DNA of 22,272 nucleotides from an uncultured Candidatus Saccharibacteria bacterium (lineage in GTDB: Bacteria > Patescibacteriota > Saccharimonadia > Saccharimonadales > Saccharimonadaceae). The notes under the pieces were generated by a model. The model did not search any database. It saw only the letters and a program-made list of their open reading frames with translations, and was not told where the DNA came from. Positions 8,532-15,036 of the stretch are shown piece by piece. The stretch spans positions 1 through 22,272 of the forward strand of contig CALEKV010000116.1 in NCBI GenBank assembly GCA_937902525.1, in the 5' to 3' direction. Every line of letters starts with the position of its first letter. Within the stretch, counting starts at the first letter, position 1. The translations under genes and the position numbers were made by a program.

Positions 8532-8541
8532 ATCAACCTCC

Positions 8542-8547
8542 ATTATA
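8542..8547 (-). promoter_or_regulatory. Probable -10 box of lysS
   Basis: TATAAT on the minus strand ends 10 bases before the ATG, and GGAGGTTGAT fills the gap. With standard spacing, transcription would begin within 4 nt of the ATG and would lose most of the GGAGG. An upstream promoter in the AT-rich 8548-8580 stretch may therefore be used instead. Confidence 0.35.
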
Positions 8548-8592
8548 TATGATGAATATAAATATGTCTGTATACGATATAGCTAGCAACTA

Positions 8593-8622
8593 TTGAACAA
8601 TTGGTTCATTTTAAGGCATAAT
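8593..8622 (+). promoter_or_regulatory. Promoter of the orphan gene at 8629, with an inverted repeat over the -35
   Basis: TTGAAC (8593-8598) and CATAAT (8617-8622) are separated by 18 bases. The -10 ends 6 bases before the ATG, so the mRNA is predicted to be leaderless. TGAAC-AATTG-GTTCA (8594-8608) is a perfect 5-bp inverted repeat overlapping the -35, a possible operator. Confidence 0.5.
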
Positions 8623-8628
8623 ATTAAC

Positions 8629-9084
8629 ATGACATCCCTGGCGCACGAACAACCCGCCACGGCCACCCTACTTGACCCTTTCTTAGAATGTGACACGACA
8701 GCAGAATGTGGTCCGCCAACTGCGAGCATTCTTGATCCACGCGCGTATTCTATATGTCCTGAAGATTTGCAGCTTTACCTCAGGGCGATAGCGGGTGACA
8801 TCAGCGACTTTACAGATCAGCGCTTTCACTTATCCGATGAAGCAAAAGAAATACTTGCCACTGAGATATCATTTCTGCAATATATGATAGATCTTAGCAG
8901 TGATATTGGCGAAAAAAGCTTCCTGCGGAGCGAAGTTGAACTCTTGATGACCGCCTACCTCATGTGCCAACGCGGTGACGCGCCTGACCGTGGTATTGTC
9001 CCAGAAATAAGCACTACTAACACGGGCTCACAATCAAAAAAACGCCGTTTCACGCGACGCGTTTTTGATTTACTAAATATATAA
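8629..9084 (+). CDS. Hypothetical protein, 151 residues, acidic with a basic C-terminal tail
   Basis: I do not recognise this protein. The frame opens at 8593, but the promoter boxes point to ATG at 8629 (MTSLAHEQ). Residues 1-45 look disordered and contain a repeated phrase, LLDPFLE and ILDPRAY. Residues 46-115 are predicted to be helical (PEDLQLYLRAIAGDISDF, SDEAKEILATEISFLQYMIDL, SEVELLMTAYLMC). A polar linker leads to a strongly basic end, KKRRFTRRVFDLLNI, which could bind nucleic acid or membrane. There is no signal peptide or membrane helix. It is convergent with greA (one base between stops), and its last codons hold a bidirectional terminator. It is the only plus-strand gene before 15 kb. 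Confidence 0.72.
   Translation: MTSLAHEQPATATLLDPFLECDTTAECGPPTASILDPRAYSICPEDLQLYLRAIAGDISDFTDQRFHLSDEAKEILATEISFLQYMIDLSSDIGEKSFLRSEVELLMTAYLMCQRGDAPDRGIVPEISTTNTGSQSKKRRFTRRVFDLLNI
9032..9070. terminator. Bidirectional terminator between the orphan gene at 8629 and greA
   Basis: AATCAAAAAAACGC (9032-9045) and GCGTTTTTGATT (9059-9070) form a GC-tipped stem with an A tract on one side and a T tract on the other. It lies inside the coding end of the plus-strand gene and about 16 bases past the greA stop. For greA it ends in seven Ts. Confidence 0.6.
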
Positions 9085-9085
9085 A

Positions 9086-9538
9086 TTACGCGACGGTTAC
9101 GATTGTATAGGTTGTGTCGCCCTTTGGCGTGATGATAGTGACTTGATCGCCCTCGCCCTTGCCCATCAATGCTGTACCGATTGGTGATTCGTTACTGATC
9201 TTACCATTAATTGGGTCTGCTTCGACTGGACCAACAAGGGTATACACCTTTGTCGTGCCGTTTTGTAGTGTTACTTTGCTACCAAGGTGGATTTTACCGC
9301 CCTTTTTAGCCTTAATTTCTTCGGCGTTGAGCAAAATGTCTTCAATTTCAGCAATACGCGTTTCTACAACACCTTGGTCTTCGCGGGCGCTATCATATTC
9401 GGCATTTTCGCTTAGGTCACCGTAATCACGTGCCTCAGCAATCCGGTCGGCAATTTCACCCCGCCGGTTCTTTAGTTCTTTAAGCTCTTTTTCGAGTTCC
9501 GCGCGCCCCTCTGCAGTAATCTGATAAATTTTCTTCAT
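9086..9538 (-). CDS. greA: Transcription elongation factor GreA
   Basis: GreA enters the RNA polymerase secondary channel and triggers cleavage of backtracked RNA. The 150 residues show the N-terminal coiled coil with the acidic tip (ARDYGDLSENAEYDSAREDQ, about 37-56), followed by the FKBP-like C-terminal domain (KIHLGSKVTLQNGTTKVYTLVGPVEADP, then ISNESPIGTALMGKGEGD). The length is slightly below the usual 158. The start MKKIYQITAEG is canonical. A TATAAT box ends only 4 bases before the ATG and no Shine-Dalgarno is present, which suggests a leaderless message. Confidence 0.97.
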   Translation of the reverse strand: MKKIYQITAEGRAELEKELKELKNRRGEIADRIAEARDYGDLSENAEYDSAREDQGVVETRIAEIEDILLNAEEIKAKKGGKIHLGSKVTLQNGTTKVYTLVGPVEADPINGKISNESPIGTALMGKGEGDQVTIITPKGDTTYTIVTVA

Positions 9539-9542
9539 AATT

Positions 9543-9548
9543 ATTATA
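9543..9548 (-). promoter_or_regulatory. -10 box of greA, abutting the start codon
   Basis: The minus strand reads GG TATAAT AATT ATG. Only 4 bases separate the box from the ATG, the tightest case in the window. The transcript would have to start at or within the start codon. Confidence 0.45.
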
Positions 9549-9634
9549 CCTTTACATTAATAAATTCCGAGCCGCGTCAGAGGACCTAGTTTTTACTTTT
9601 ACTAGTGTTTGACCCCTCCAAAAGAATCTCGAAG

Positions 9635-10630
9635 TTACTTTAGTTTAGCAAGTAACTCTTGCTCAGTCAATAGAGTTGTTTCGCCGGTTTTTCTATCTGT
9701 TAATTCGTATTTATTTTCGGCTGCCAAGCGATCACTCACCGTCACGCGGTACGGGATACCCATTAATTCCGCATCAGCAAACTTCGCCCCCGGCCGTTCG
9801 TCGCGGTCATCGTACAGTACCTCAATACCTGCGGCAGTCAGCTGGCCGTATAGAACATCCGCCCGTTCCACGCCGTAATCCCCAATACTCACCAAATACA
9901 CCCCAAAAGGCGCGACACTCTGCGGCCACACCAAGCCTTTATCATCGGCCATTTTTTCCACAATCACACCCATCACTCGGGTAACGCCAATTCCATAACT
10001 AGCCAAATACACCAAGTGGCGCTGGCCGTCCTGGCCAGTATAATAAAAATCCATTTTTTCAGACTTTTCCGTGCCGAACTTAAAGATATTCCCCACTTCT
10101 GCCGTCACCACTGGCGCAAGCGTCGTTTTATCGACACCCAGCTCCTTGGTAGCATCTTCTAGCACCTCCTCGTTCACAGCAATAGAGCGATCTTCGTTCG
10201 CATACAAAACATCTTCCCCTGCATCGCAAATTGTCTGGAATTCATGGCTAAATTTAGTAAAGGCACCGCCGCTTGCAAAAGTAATAAACGTGCTGTCGCC
10301 CAAGCCAAAGCGCTCAAACACTTTTTTGTATGCATCAATGACGCGCTCATAATACTGGTCCATGTCCTGCTCTGTTGCGTGCATGCTGTACATATCTTTC
10401 ATAATGAATTCACGCCCACGCATAATTCCACTTTTAGATCGCAACTCGTTCCGCATTTTTGTCTGCATCTGGTAAACACACTGGGGCAAATCTTTATAGC
10501 TCTGCACCGACTGCTTCATCATCTCAACTATCGCTTCTTCATGACTCCAGCCAAACCCTACTTCAGTCTCGTCTTTCAGCTTTGACTTGAACCATATGTC
10601 CACAACTTCGTCATCCCAACGGCCGGTCAC
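9635..10630 (-). CDS. proS: ProRS C-terminal open frame (catalytic core and anticodon-binding domain)
   Basis: This is the open part after the second UAG: 331 codons from a GTG at 10630. It holds motifs 2 and 3 and the anticodon domain but lacks the N-terminal helices and motif 1. The GTG has no well-spaced Shine-Dalgarno of its own (GGGAG abuts it), so independent translation is doubtful. Confidence 0.6.
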   Translation of the reverse strand: MTGRWDDEVVDIWFKSKLKDETEVGFGWSHEEAIVEMMKQSVQSYKDLPQCVYQMQTKMRNELRSKSGIMRGREFIMKDMYSMHATEQDMDQYYERVIDAYKKVFERFGLGDSTFITFASGGAFTKFSHEFQTICDAGEDVLYANEDRSIAVNEEVLEDATKELGVDKTTLAPVVTAEVGNIFKFGTEKSEKMDFYYTGQDGQRHLVYLASYGIGVTRVMGVIVEKMADDKGLVWPQSVAPFGVYLVSIGDYGVERADVLYGQLTAAGIEVLYDDRDERPGAKFADAELMGIPYRVTVSDRLAAENKYELTDRKTGETTLLTEQELLAKLK

Positions 10631-10669
10631 CTCCCATGTCTAGCGACGCTGCAACGAACTCATTGCCAG

Positions 10670-10873
10670 CTACTGTCCACTCACGGCATTCATCTCTTGG
10701 CGTACAATCTGTTTGATTTTTTCCAAAACACGCAGACCAAGCGGCGTATAGGCATATACGCCAGCCATGACTTTATAAACATAGCCCGCCCTAATTAGTA
10801 GTTGTGCATTTTTTGCCACTTCATCTGCCGGAGCAGTTTTGCTAGTCCTGGTAAATAATTGTGTTCGCCTCAT
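10670..10873 (-). CDS. proS: ProRS N-terminal open frame (67 residues)
   Basis: This 67-residue N-terminal piece, ending NAVSGQ at the first UAG, carries the canonical ProRS start and the first half of motif 1. It cannot be catalytic alone. ATG at 10873 is fixed by homology to the MRxSxLF start of the family and lies 18 bases after the stop of the CPBP gene. Confidence 0.6.
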   Translation of the reverse strand: MRRTQLFTRTSKTAPADEVAKNAQLLIRAGYVYKVMAGVYAYTPLGLRVLEKIKQIVRQEMNAVSGQ

Positions 10874-10882
10874 ATAGCACCT

Positions 10883-10888
10883 ATTGTA
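10883..10888 (-). promoter_or_regulatory. Probable -10 box of proS
   Basis: TACAAT lies between the CPBP stop and the proS ATG and ends 9 bases before the ATG. The string GTACAATAGG is shared with the serS promoter. It suggests that proS has its own promoter within the cluster. Confidence 0.4.
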
Positions 10889-10891
10889 CTA

Positions 10892-11791
10892 TTATCTAGC
10901 TACAAATACGAACAACATGACGTAAGCGACGGTATTTTTAAGCATATGAATTATGACACCTGGCCAAATTGTCCCAGTCAGTTCACGCAAATAACACGCC
11001 GCCACACTCAGCATTAACGTATCAACGCCAACATTCCACTGACCGTGAGCCAATCCAAACAAGATACTCACTACAATTGCCGCCGGCCAAAACGGCATTT
11101 TAGCTTCACGCAGCTTACCAAACAAAAAACCGCGCATTACTAATTCTTCAGCAAAAGGCGTAATTATCACCAACACAATAAAACCGATTATTCGTTCCGC
11201 ACCAAACAGTGCAGTAAAGCCAAGGTCTTGCGCCTGTTCAGCGTTATAAGCGGGGACAAACTTAGTCAGCAAAATAGTTACTGCTACAAAAGCCACAAAG
11301 TAAACTACGTAGCCTGCTATGCCCAGGCCAATATCGCTCCAAGTCATTGGGCGACCAATACCGAGCACGTTTTTGGTAACTGCGCGACGCTTTGGCGGTA
11401 CGCTTGCTAAGAAAAGTACCGTCCCGGCGGCAACAACTACCAACGACAATATGCCAAAGCTTCGTATGTCCAGCGATTGTAATATAGCAATCAGCAGAAC
11501 AGCCCCAACAATGATTGCAATTTTCCCAAAACTGCCGCCCGGTAAATCAATGTGACCGCGCAACTTACCGATACCGGAAATCAATGCCACTAATATGACA
11601 TACACCAAAGCACCAAGTACTAAATTACCAAGCGTACCTTCAAAAAAAGTTCTAAAACCAAATATTACTCCCAAGTTCACCGCTAAGCCAGTAATCAATA
11701 AAGCGGCAATCAAACACACTACCACCCACAACGGCCAAGCCAACCATTCATTCCATTGGCCAGCCTTGATACGAGCTGTTAATTTTTTCAT
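10892..11791 (-). CDS. CPBP-family intramembrane metalloprotease (CAAX protease/Abi type)
   Basis: This 299-residue protein has about eight membrane helices. The three CPBP (Abi, Rce1-like) motifs are present: EE...R at E215, E216 and R220 (TPFAEELVMRGFLFG), H249 in FGLAHGQ, and H282...N286 in IHMLKN. Family members cleave prenylated or other membrane-embedded substrates, and some confer bacteriocin immunity; the substrate here is unknown. It starts one base after the rseP stop (TGATATG), so the two intramembrane proteases are coupled. Its position between rseP and proS is not part of the classical cluster. Confidence 0.88.
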   Translation of the reverse strand: MKKLTARIKAGQWNEWLAWPLWVVVCLIAALLITGLAVNLGVIFGFRTFFEGTLGNLVLGALVYVILVALISGIGKLRGHIDLPGGSFGKIAIIVGAVLLIAILQSLDIRSFGILSLVVVAAGTVLFLASVPPKRRAVTKNVLGIGRPMTWSDIGLGIAGYVVYFVAFVAVTILLTKFVPAYNAEQAQDLGFTALFGAERIIGFIVLVIITPFAEELVMRGFLFGKLREAKMPFWPAAIVVSILFGLAHGQWNVGVDTLMLSVAACYLRELTGTIWPGVIIHMLKNTVAYVMLFVFVAR

Positions 11792-11792
11792 A

Positions 11793-12986
11793 TCAACCAG
11801 CTAACTTTCCTATGTCCGCAATAGTCACCAATACAACTAACCCAATCAGAACAAGCATGCCGATACCATTAACTTTTGCTTCGATTTCTTCAGTTAGCGG
11901 CTTTTTGAGTGCCTTAAATATGGCCGTCAAATACCACCTTCCGCCGTCCAGTCCTGGAATTGGCAGCACGTTCATAACTGCAAGCGTTAACGACAGCACA
12001 GCCGTTAAAAGTACCATCTGTGTAGCGCCAGCCTTTTCTGCCGCTGGGAAAATAATCCCAAATATACCAAGCGGCCCTGCCACATTATTGCCGGCTTCCT
12101 GTAAATCCTTACTTGCCCCGCTGCGCACCTGACTATCAAAACTCAGCTGGCCAAACAGCCCGGTCGCGGCCTTTTGAACAGTGCCACCAAGCCCTTGCAA
12201 CGTAGCGCCCGTTAACTGCACGGTTGTCATAAACCCGACGACCGGCGCAGACCAGGTGGCGCGTATCAGCTGCTGCTGTGATAACCCTGCGCCAATAAAG
12301 CCTTGGTTGTCGCTATTGTCGGCACGGATATTCGCCGTAGTCTGGCGTTCCTTACTATCACGGCTATAAACCAACGTCACACTTTTTCCGGCATTTTGCT
12401 TAACAGCCGCAGTTAGACTATCGGCCGAATCGATTTGTTGACCATTAAGGCTAATAATCTTATCACCAGCCTTCAAACCCGCTTGATCGGCCGGTAAACC
12501 AGGCACAACTACGTCTACTTGCACTGGCTTACTCACTACACTCGTGTCGCTTGGTACTGTAAACTGATTTGGCAACACCGCTGTTAGTTTTGGTAAACCC
12601 ACCCATGCCAAGATAGTAAACAACGCAACGGCAGCTAACCAGTTAACGGTCACGCCCGCAAGTAAAATTTTTGTCTTCTGCCAAAAGGTGGCGCTACCGT
12701 AAGTCCCTTTGCCATCAGCGCTATCATGTTCACCTTTTAACCGCACAAAGCCACCCAATGGTAGCCAATTTAGCGAATATTCCACATCTTTACCCAGCAC
12801 GCTATTAGCAATCTTGATACTTTTAGCCTTTGGCGGAAAACCAATACCAAATTCTTCAACCTTAACGCCATTGCGGCGCGCCACTATACCGTGTCCAAAT
12901 TCGTGGACGGCCACTAAAAAAGTGAGAATAATAACCCCTAATATTACACCAGGAATGATATTTAATATTCCAAAAATAATGTCCAT
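11793..12986 (-). CDS. rseP: RseP-type site-2 zinc metalloprotease
   Basis: This 397-residue polytopic protease performs regulated intramembrane proteolysis. Zinc and catalytic residues are HEFGH (28-32) in the first helix and NVLPIPGLDGG (339-349, Asp347) in the third. A PDZ domain (about 155-225, PGLPADQAGLKAGDKIISLNG) lies between. One PDZ is present where E. coli RseP has two, which is common outside Proteobacteria. The start ATG follows the uppS-side sequence GGAGGGTAA directly (TAAATG, no gap from the uppS stop), indicating coupling with uppS. It ends in TGA. Confidence 0.95.
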   Translation of the reverse strand: MDIIFGILNIIPGVILGVIILTFLVAVHEFGHGIVARRNGVKVEEFGIGFPPKAKSIKIANSVLGKDVEYSLNWLPLGGFVRLKGEHDSADGKGTYGSATFWQKTKILLAGVTVNWLAAVALFTILAWVGLPKLTAVLPNQFTVPSDTSVVSKPVQVDVVVPGLPADQAGLKAGDKIISLNGQQIDSADSLTAAVKQNAGKSVTLVYSRDSKERQTTANIRADNSDNQGFIGAGLSQQQLIRATWSAPVVGFMTTVQLTGATLQGLGGTVQKAATGLFGQLSFDSQVRSGASKDLQEAGNNVAGPLGIFGIIFPAAEKAGATQMVLLTAVLSLTLAVMNVLPIPGLDGGRWYLTAIFKALKKPLTEEIEAKVNGIGMLVLIGLVVLVTIADIGKLAG

Positions 12987-13673
12987 TTACCCTCCGAACC
13001 TGCGGTTTCTGCTTTCGTATTCATTTAGTATAACGGTTACGTCTTCCTTTGTCATGTCAGGCCAGTTTTTTTGTATGAACATCAATTCACTATAAGCCGC
13101 CCGCCACAACATAAAGCCACTTAAGCGTTGTTCACCGCTTGTGCGCACAATCATATCGCAGGGCGGTACATCTGGCGCGTAAAGGTTTTGCGCAATCAGC
13201 TCTGGGGTAATATCGCTTGCCGGAATACCTTGTTGTACAATTTTTTGACAGGCCTTGGCAATTTCAAGCTGACCGCCATAATTTAGACACATCAATAACT
13301 CACCACCATCGTTGGCGGCTGTTTGACTTTCAGCATTATCAATTGCTTGAATAACTTTTTTGCTCAAGCGTTCGCGAGTACCAATTACCTTCAGTTTGAT
13401 GTTTTCTTCGTTAAAAATATGCAGGTCATCTGTCAAAACCTTAACTAGCAAATCCATCAACTTATTAATCTCAATACTGCTACGACCCCAGTTTTCAGTG
13501 CTAAAAACAAAGGCACTAGTGTACTTCACCCCACGCCGGTGCGCCTCAATCAAAACATCCTTAATAGCGTCGTAACCCGCATAGTGACCTTCATATGGCT
13601 TTAACCCGCGCGCCTTTGCCCAGCGGCGGTTACCATCGATAATAAAACCAATATGTGTCGGTATATTAGACAT
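12987..13673 (-). CDS. uppS: Isoprenyl (undecaprenyl) diphosphate synthase
   Basis: This cis-prenyltransferase makes the C55 lipid carrier for peptidoglycan and glycan export from FPP and IPP. It is 228 residues long, a little under E. coli UppS (253). Diagnostic motifs are GFIIDGNRRWAKARG with the catalytic Asp13, FSTENWGRS, and RTSGEQRLSGFMLWRAAYSEL near the C-terminus. ATG at 13673 has GGAGG six bases upstream. The gap to frr is 25 bases, and rseP follows without a gap. cdsA and dxr, which usually sit between uppS and rseP, are missing here. Confidence 0.96.
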   Translation of the reverse strand: MSNIPTHIGFIIDGNRRWAKARGLKPYEGHYAGYDAIKDVLIEAHRRGVKYTSAFVFSTENWGRSSIEINKLMDLLVKVLTDDLHIFNEENIKLKVIGTRERLSKKVIQAIDNAESQTAANDGGELLMCLNYGGQLEIAKACQKIVQQGIPASDITPELIAQNLYAPDVPPCDMIVRTSGEQRLSGFMLWRAAYSELMFIQKNWPDMTKEDVTVILNEYESRNRRFGG

Positions 13674-13698
13674 AGCGATCCTCCGTGCTTGCGGACAT

Positions 13699-14253
13699 TT
13701 AAATCGTTAGGATGTCCTTTTCCTTATCCTTAAATGCAGCGTCAATCTTACCCTGGAAGTCTTGCATCAAGCGATCAAATTCCTTTTCAGCCGCCTTCAA
13801 AACATCCTCGCCGATTTCTTTGGTATCTTTCATGCGCTTGGCATCTTTAATGCCATCTTGGCGAATATTCCGCATAGCAATTCGAGTTTCCTCAACCTTT
13901 TCACTAGCCAATTTCACCAACTGCTTGCGACGGTCTTCCGTTAAAGCCGGTACTGGCACGCGAATAACACGACCGTCGTCGCTAGGGTTAAAGCCCAGGC
14001 TTTGGTCTTCACGGATGGCGGCAGCAATTTTTTGGATAGTGCTTGGGTCGAACGGTGTCACTTGTAATAACTGAGCTTCTGGCGCGGTTACGTTAGCCAC
14101 CTGATTGAGAGGCATGATTGCCCCATACGCCTCAACCTTAATACCATCCAGCATACCAGGGTGCGCACGACCAGTACGGATTTTTTTCAACTCTTCTTCA
14201 AAATGCTCCAGAGCGGCCACCATTTTTAATTCATATGGATCAGTGTCAAACAT
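13699..14253 (-). CDS. frr: Ribosome recycling factor
   Basis: This 184-residue RRF splits post-termination ribosomes with EF-G. The sequence is typical: LEHFEEELKKIRTGRAHPGMLDGIKVEAYG, then LNQVANVTAPEAQLLQVTPFD, a central VPVPALTEDRRKQLVKLA and a long C-terminal helix rich in charged residues. It is the first gene of the frr-uppS-rseP-CPBP-proS run and has its own extended -10 promoter. The start is fixed by family length and a GAGGA just upstream. Confidence 0.97.
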   Translation of the reverse strand: MFDTDPYELKMVAALEHFEEELKKIRTGRAHPGMLDGIKVEAYGAIMPLNQVANVTAPEAQLLQVTPFDPSTIQKIAAAIREDQSLGFNPSDDGRVIRVPVPALTEDRRKQLVKLASEKVEETRIAMRNIRQDGIKDAKRMKDTKEIGEDVLKAAEKEFDRLMQDFQGKIDAAFKDKEKDILTI

Positions 14254-14276
14254 ATTCCTCGCTTTCTTTCCCAGCT

Positions 14277-14285
14277 ATTATACCA
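14277..14285 (-). promoter_or_regulatory. Extended -10 promoter of the frr cluster
   Basis: The minus strand reads TGG TATAAT in the 34-base gap after the orphan gene. It predicts a leader of about 17 nt containing GAGGA, so this transcript is leadered. Confidence 0.65.
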
Positions 14286-14287
14286 GT

Positions 14288-15013
14288 TTAATTAATCTGC
14301 GCGATACCAAGCAGCGAAGATCGCCTATTATATCCCGGCTTCAGCTGGTACGCCTTCCTAAAATCCTCTTGGCCATCAACGCGCTCATAGGCGCCAGCAT
14401 CATATATCGCCCACACATCCACTGGTAGATGTGGCCGCTCGTGCAAATATGGCTCTTGTTTATGGTAGCGCGCAAACCATGCGGCCGTTGTATCGCTCGC
14501 TACATATGGCGCAAACTTGAGTGCTAAAAGATCATAATCTGCCACGTCCCCTGCCCTTAATGGCACACCACCAGTGTCACGGACGTGCTTAACCAACGAC
14601 GCCCGCCCCTTTTCATCTACAAACTCCCTCGAACGTATACCACACACCAAAATGTCATGGTACATAAACCGGTGCAAAAACACTACATCCAAATAGCGCG
14701 ACACGGCATACGTCCTACGAACTTGCGGCCCCATGCCCACAAACGGATTCGTTGCAAAATCGTAGTCATACTCAGGAATCTTCAAATATAATATACCATC
14801 TTGATCTTCTACCAGTGTGTCTCTTAAGCGCGCCAGGTCAGCGGTGGCATTACTATCACCGTCAGGCCGCTCGTGATCTTTAAACAGCTCGCTCTCCAAC
14901 CGTAAATCTATATCGTTTTCACGATTACGCTCTTGTTCTGCACCTTCTCTCTCCTTGCTTTCTGGATTATAACCTGGGTCGTTATCATGCCAACCGCGCT
15001 CAAAACTATTCAT
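14288..15013 (-). CDS. Hypothetical protein, 241 residues
   Basis: I do not recognise this protein. Residues 1-65 are highly charged and probably disordered (many Glu, Asp and Arg, e.g. GAEQERNRENDIDLRLESE). The rest looks like a folded, soluble alpha/beta domain rich in aromatics (EYDYDFATNPFVGMG, VVFLHRFMYHDILVCGIRSREF, WAIYDAGAYERVDG). It has no signal peptide or membrane helix and no recognisable catalytic motif. It is divergent from recF with a 23-base gap. TATAAT ends exactly 6 bases before the ATG, and no Shine-Dalgarno is present. frr follows 34 bases downstream but has its own promoter. Confidence 0.8.
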   Translation of the reverse strand: MNSFERGWHDNDPGYNPESKEREGAEQERNRENDIDLRLESELFKDHERPDGDSNATADLARLRDTLVEDQDGILYLKIPEYDYDFATNPFVGMGPQVRRTYAVSRYLDVVFLHRFMYHDILVCGIRSREFVDEKGRASLVKHVRDTGGVPLRAGDVADYDLLALKFAPYVASDTTAAWFARYHKQEPYLHERPHLPVDVWAIYDAGAYERVDGQEDFRKAYQLKPGYNRRSSLLGIAQIN

Positions 15014-15019
15014 GCAATT

Positions 15020-15029
15020 ATTATATACT
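15020..15029. promoter_or_regulatory. Overlapping divergent -10 boxes for recF and the 14288 gene
   Basis: On minus, TATAAT (15025-15020) ends 6 bases before the ATG at 15013. On plus, TATACT (15024-15029) ends 7 bases before the recF ATG at 15037. The boxes overlap by two bases, so only one polymerase can bind at a time. Both mRNAs are predicted to be leaderless. Confidence 0.55.
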
Positions 15030-15036
15030 TATATAT

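Larger units (their letters stand above)
9635..10873 (-). pseudogene. proS: Prolyl-tRNA synthetase gene interrupted by two in-frame UAG codons
   Basis: Read as one frame, this is a complete short bacterial ProRS of 412 codons without the editing insertion. It has the N-terminal MRRTQLFTRTSK and LLIRAGYVYKVMAGVYAYTPLG, SHEE in place of THEE, motif 2 (RNELRSKSGIMRGREFIMKD), motif 3 (YLASYGIGVTRVMG) and the anticodon-binding domain from about residue 325. The frame is broken by TAG at 10670-10672 and again at 10640-10642. The reading is GQ, stop, LAMSSLQRR, stop, TWEVTG. Both stops fall where ProRS enzymes normally have Glu, and the reading frame does not shift. Each could arise from GAG by one G-to-T change. 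The remaining 331 codons are open and conserved. ProRS is essential, so the options are a sequence error, a decayed second copy or UAG readthrough. I use 'pseudogene' as a neutral label for a broken frame. Confidence 0.85.

Noticed and set aside
10625..10700. Frameshift as the cause of the break in proS
   Set aside because: The codons before the first stop, between the stops and after the second are all in one frame and align to ProRS without a gap. The other two frames either have stops or give no ProRS-like sequence.
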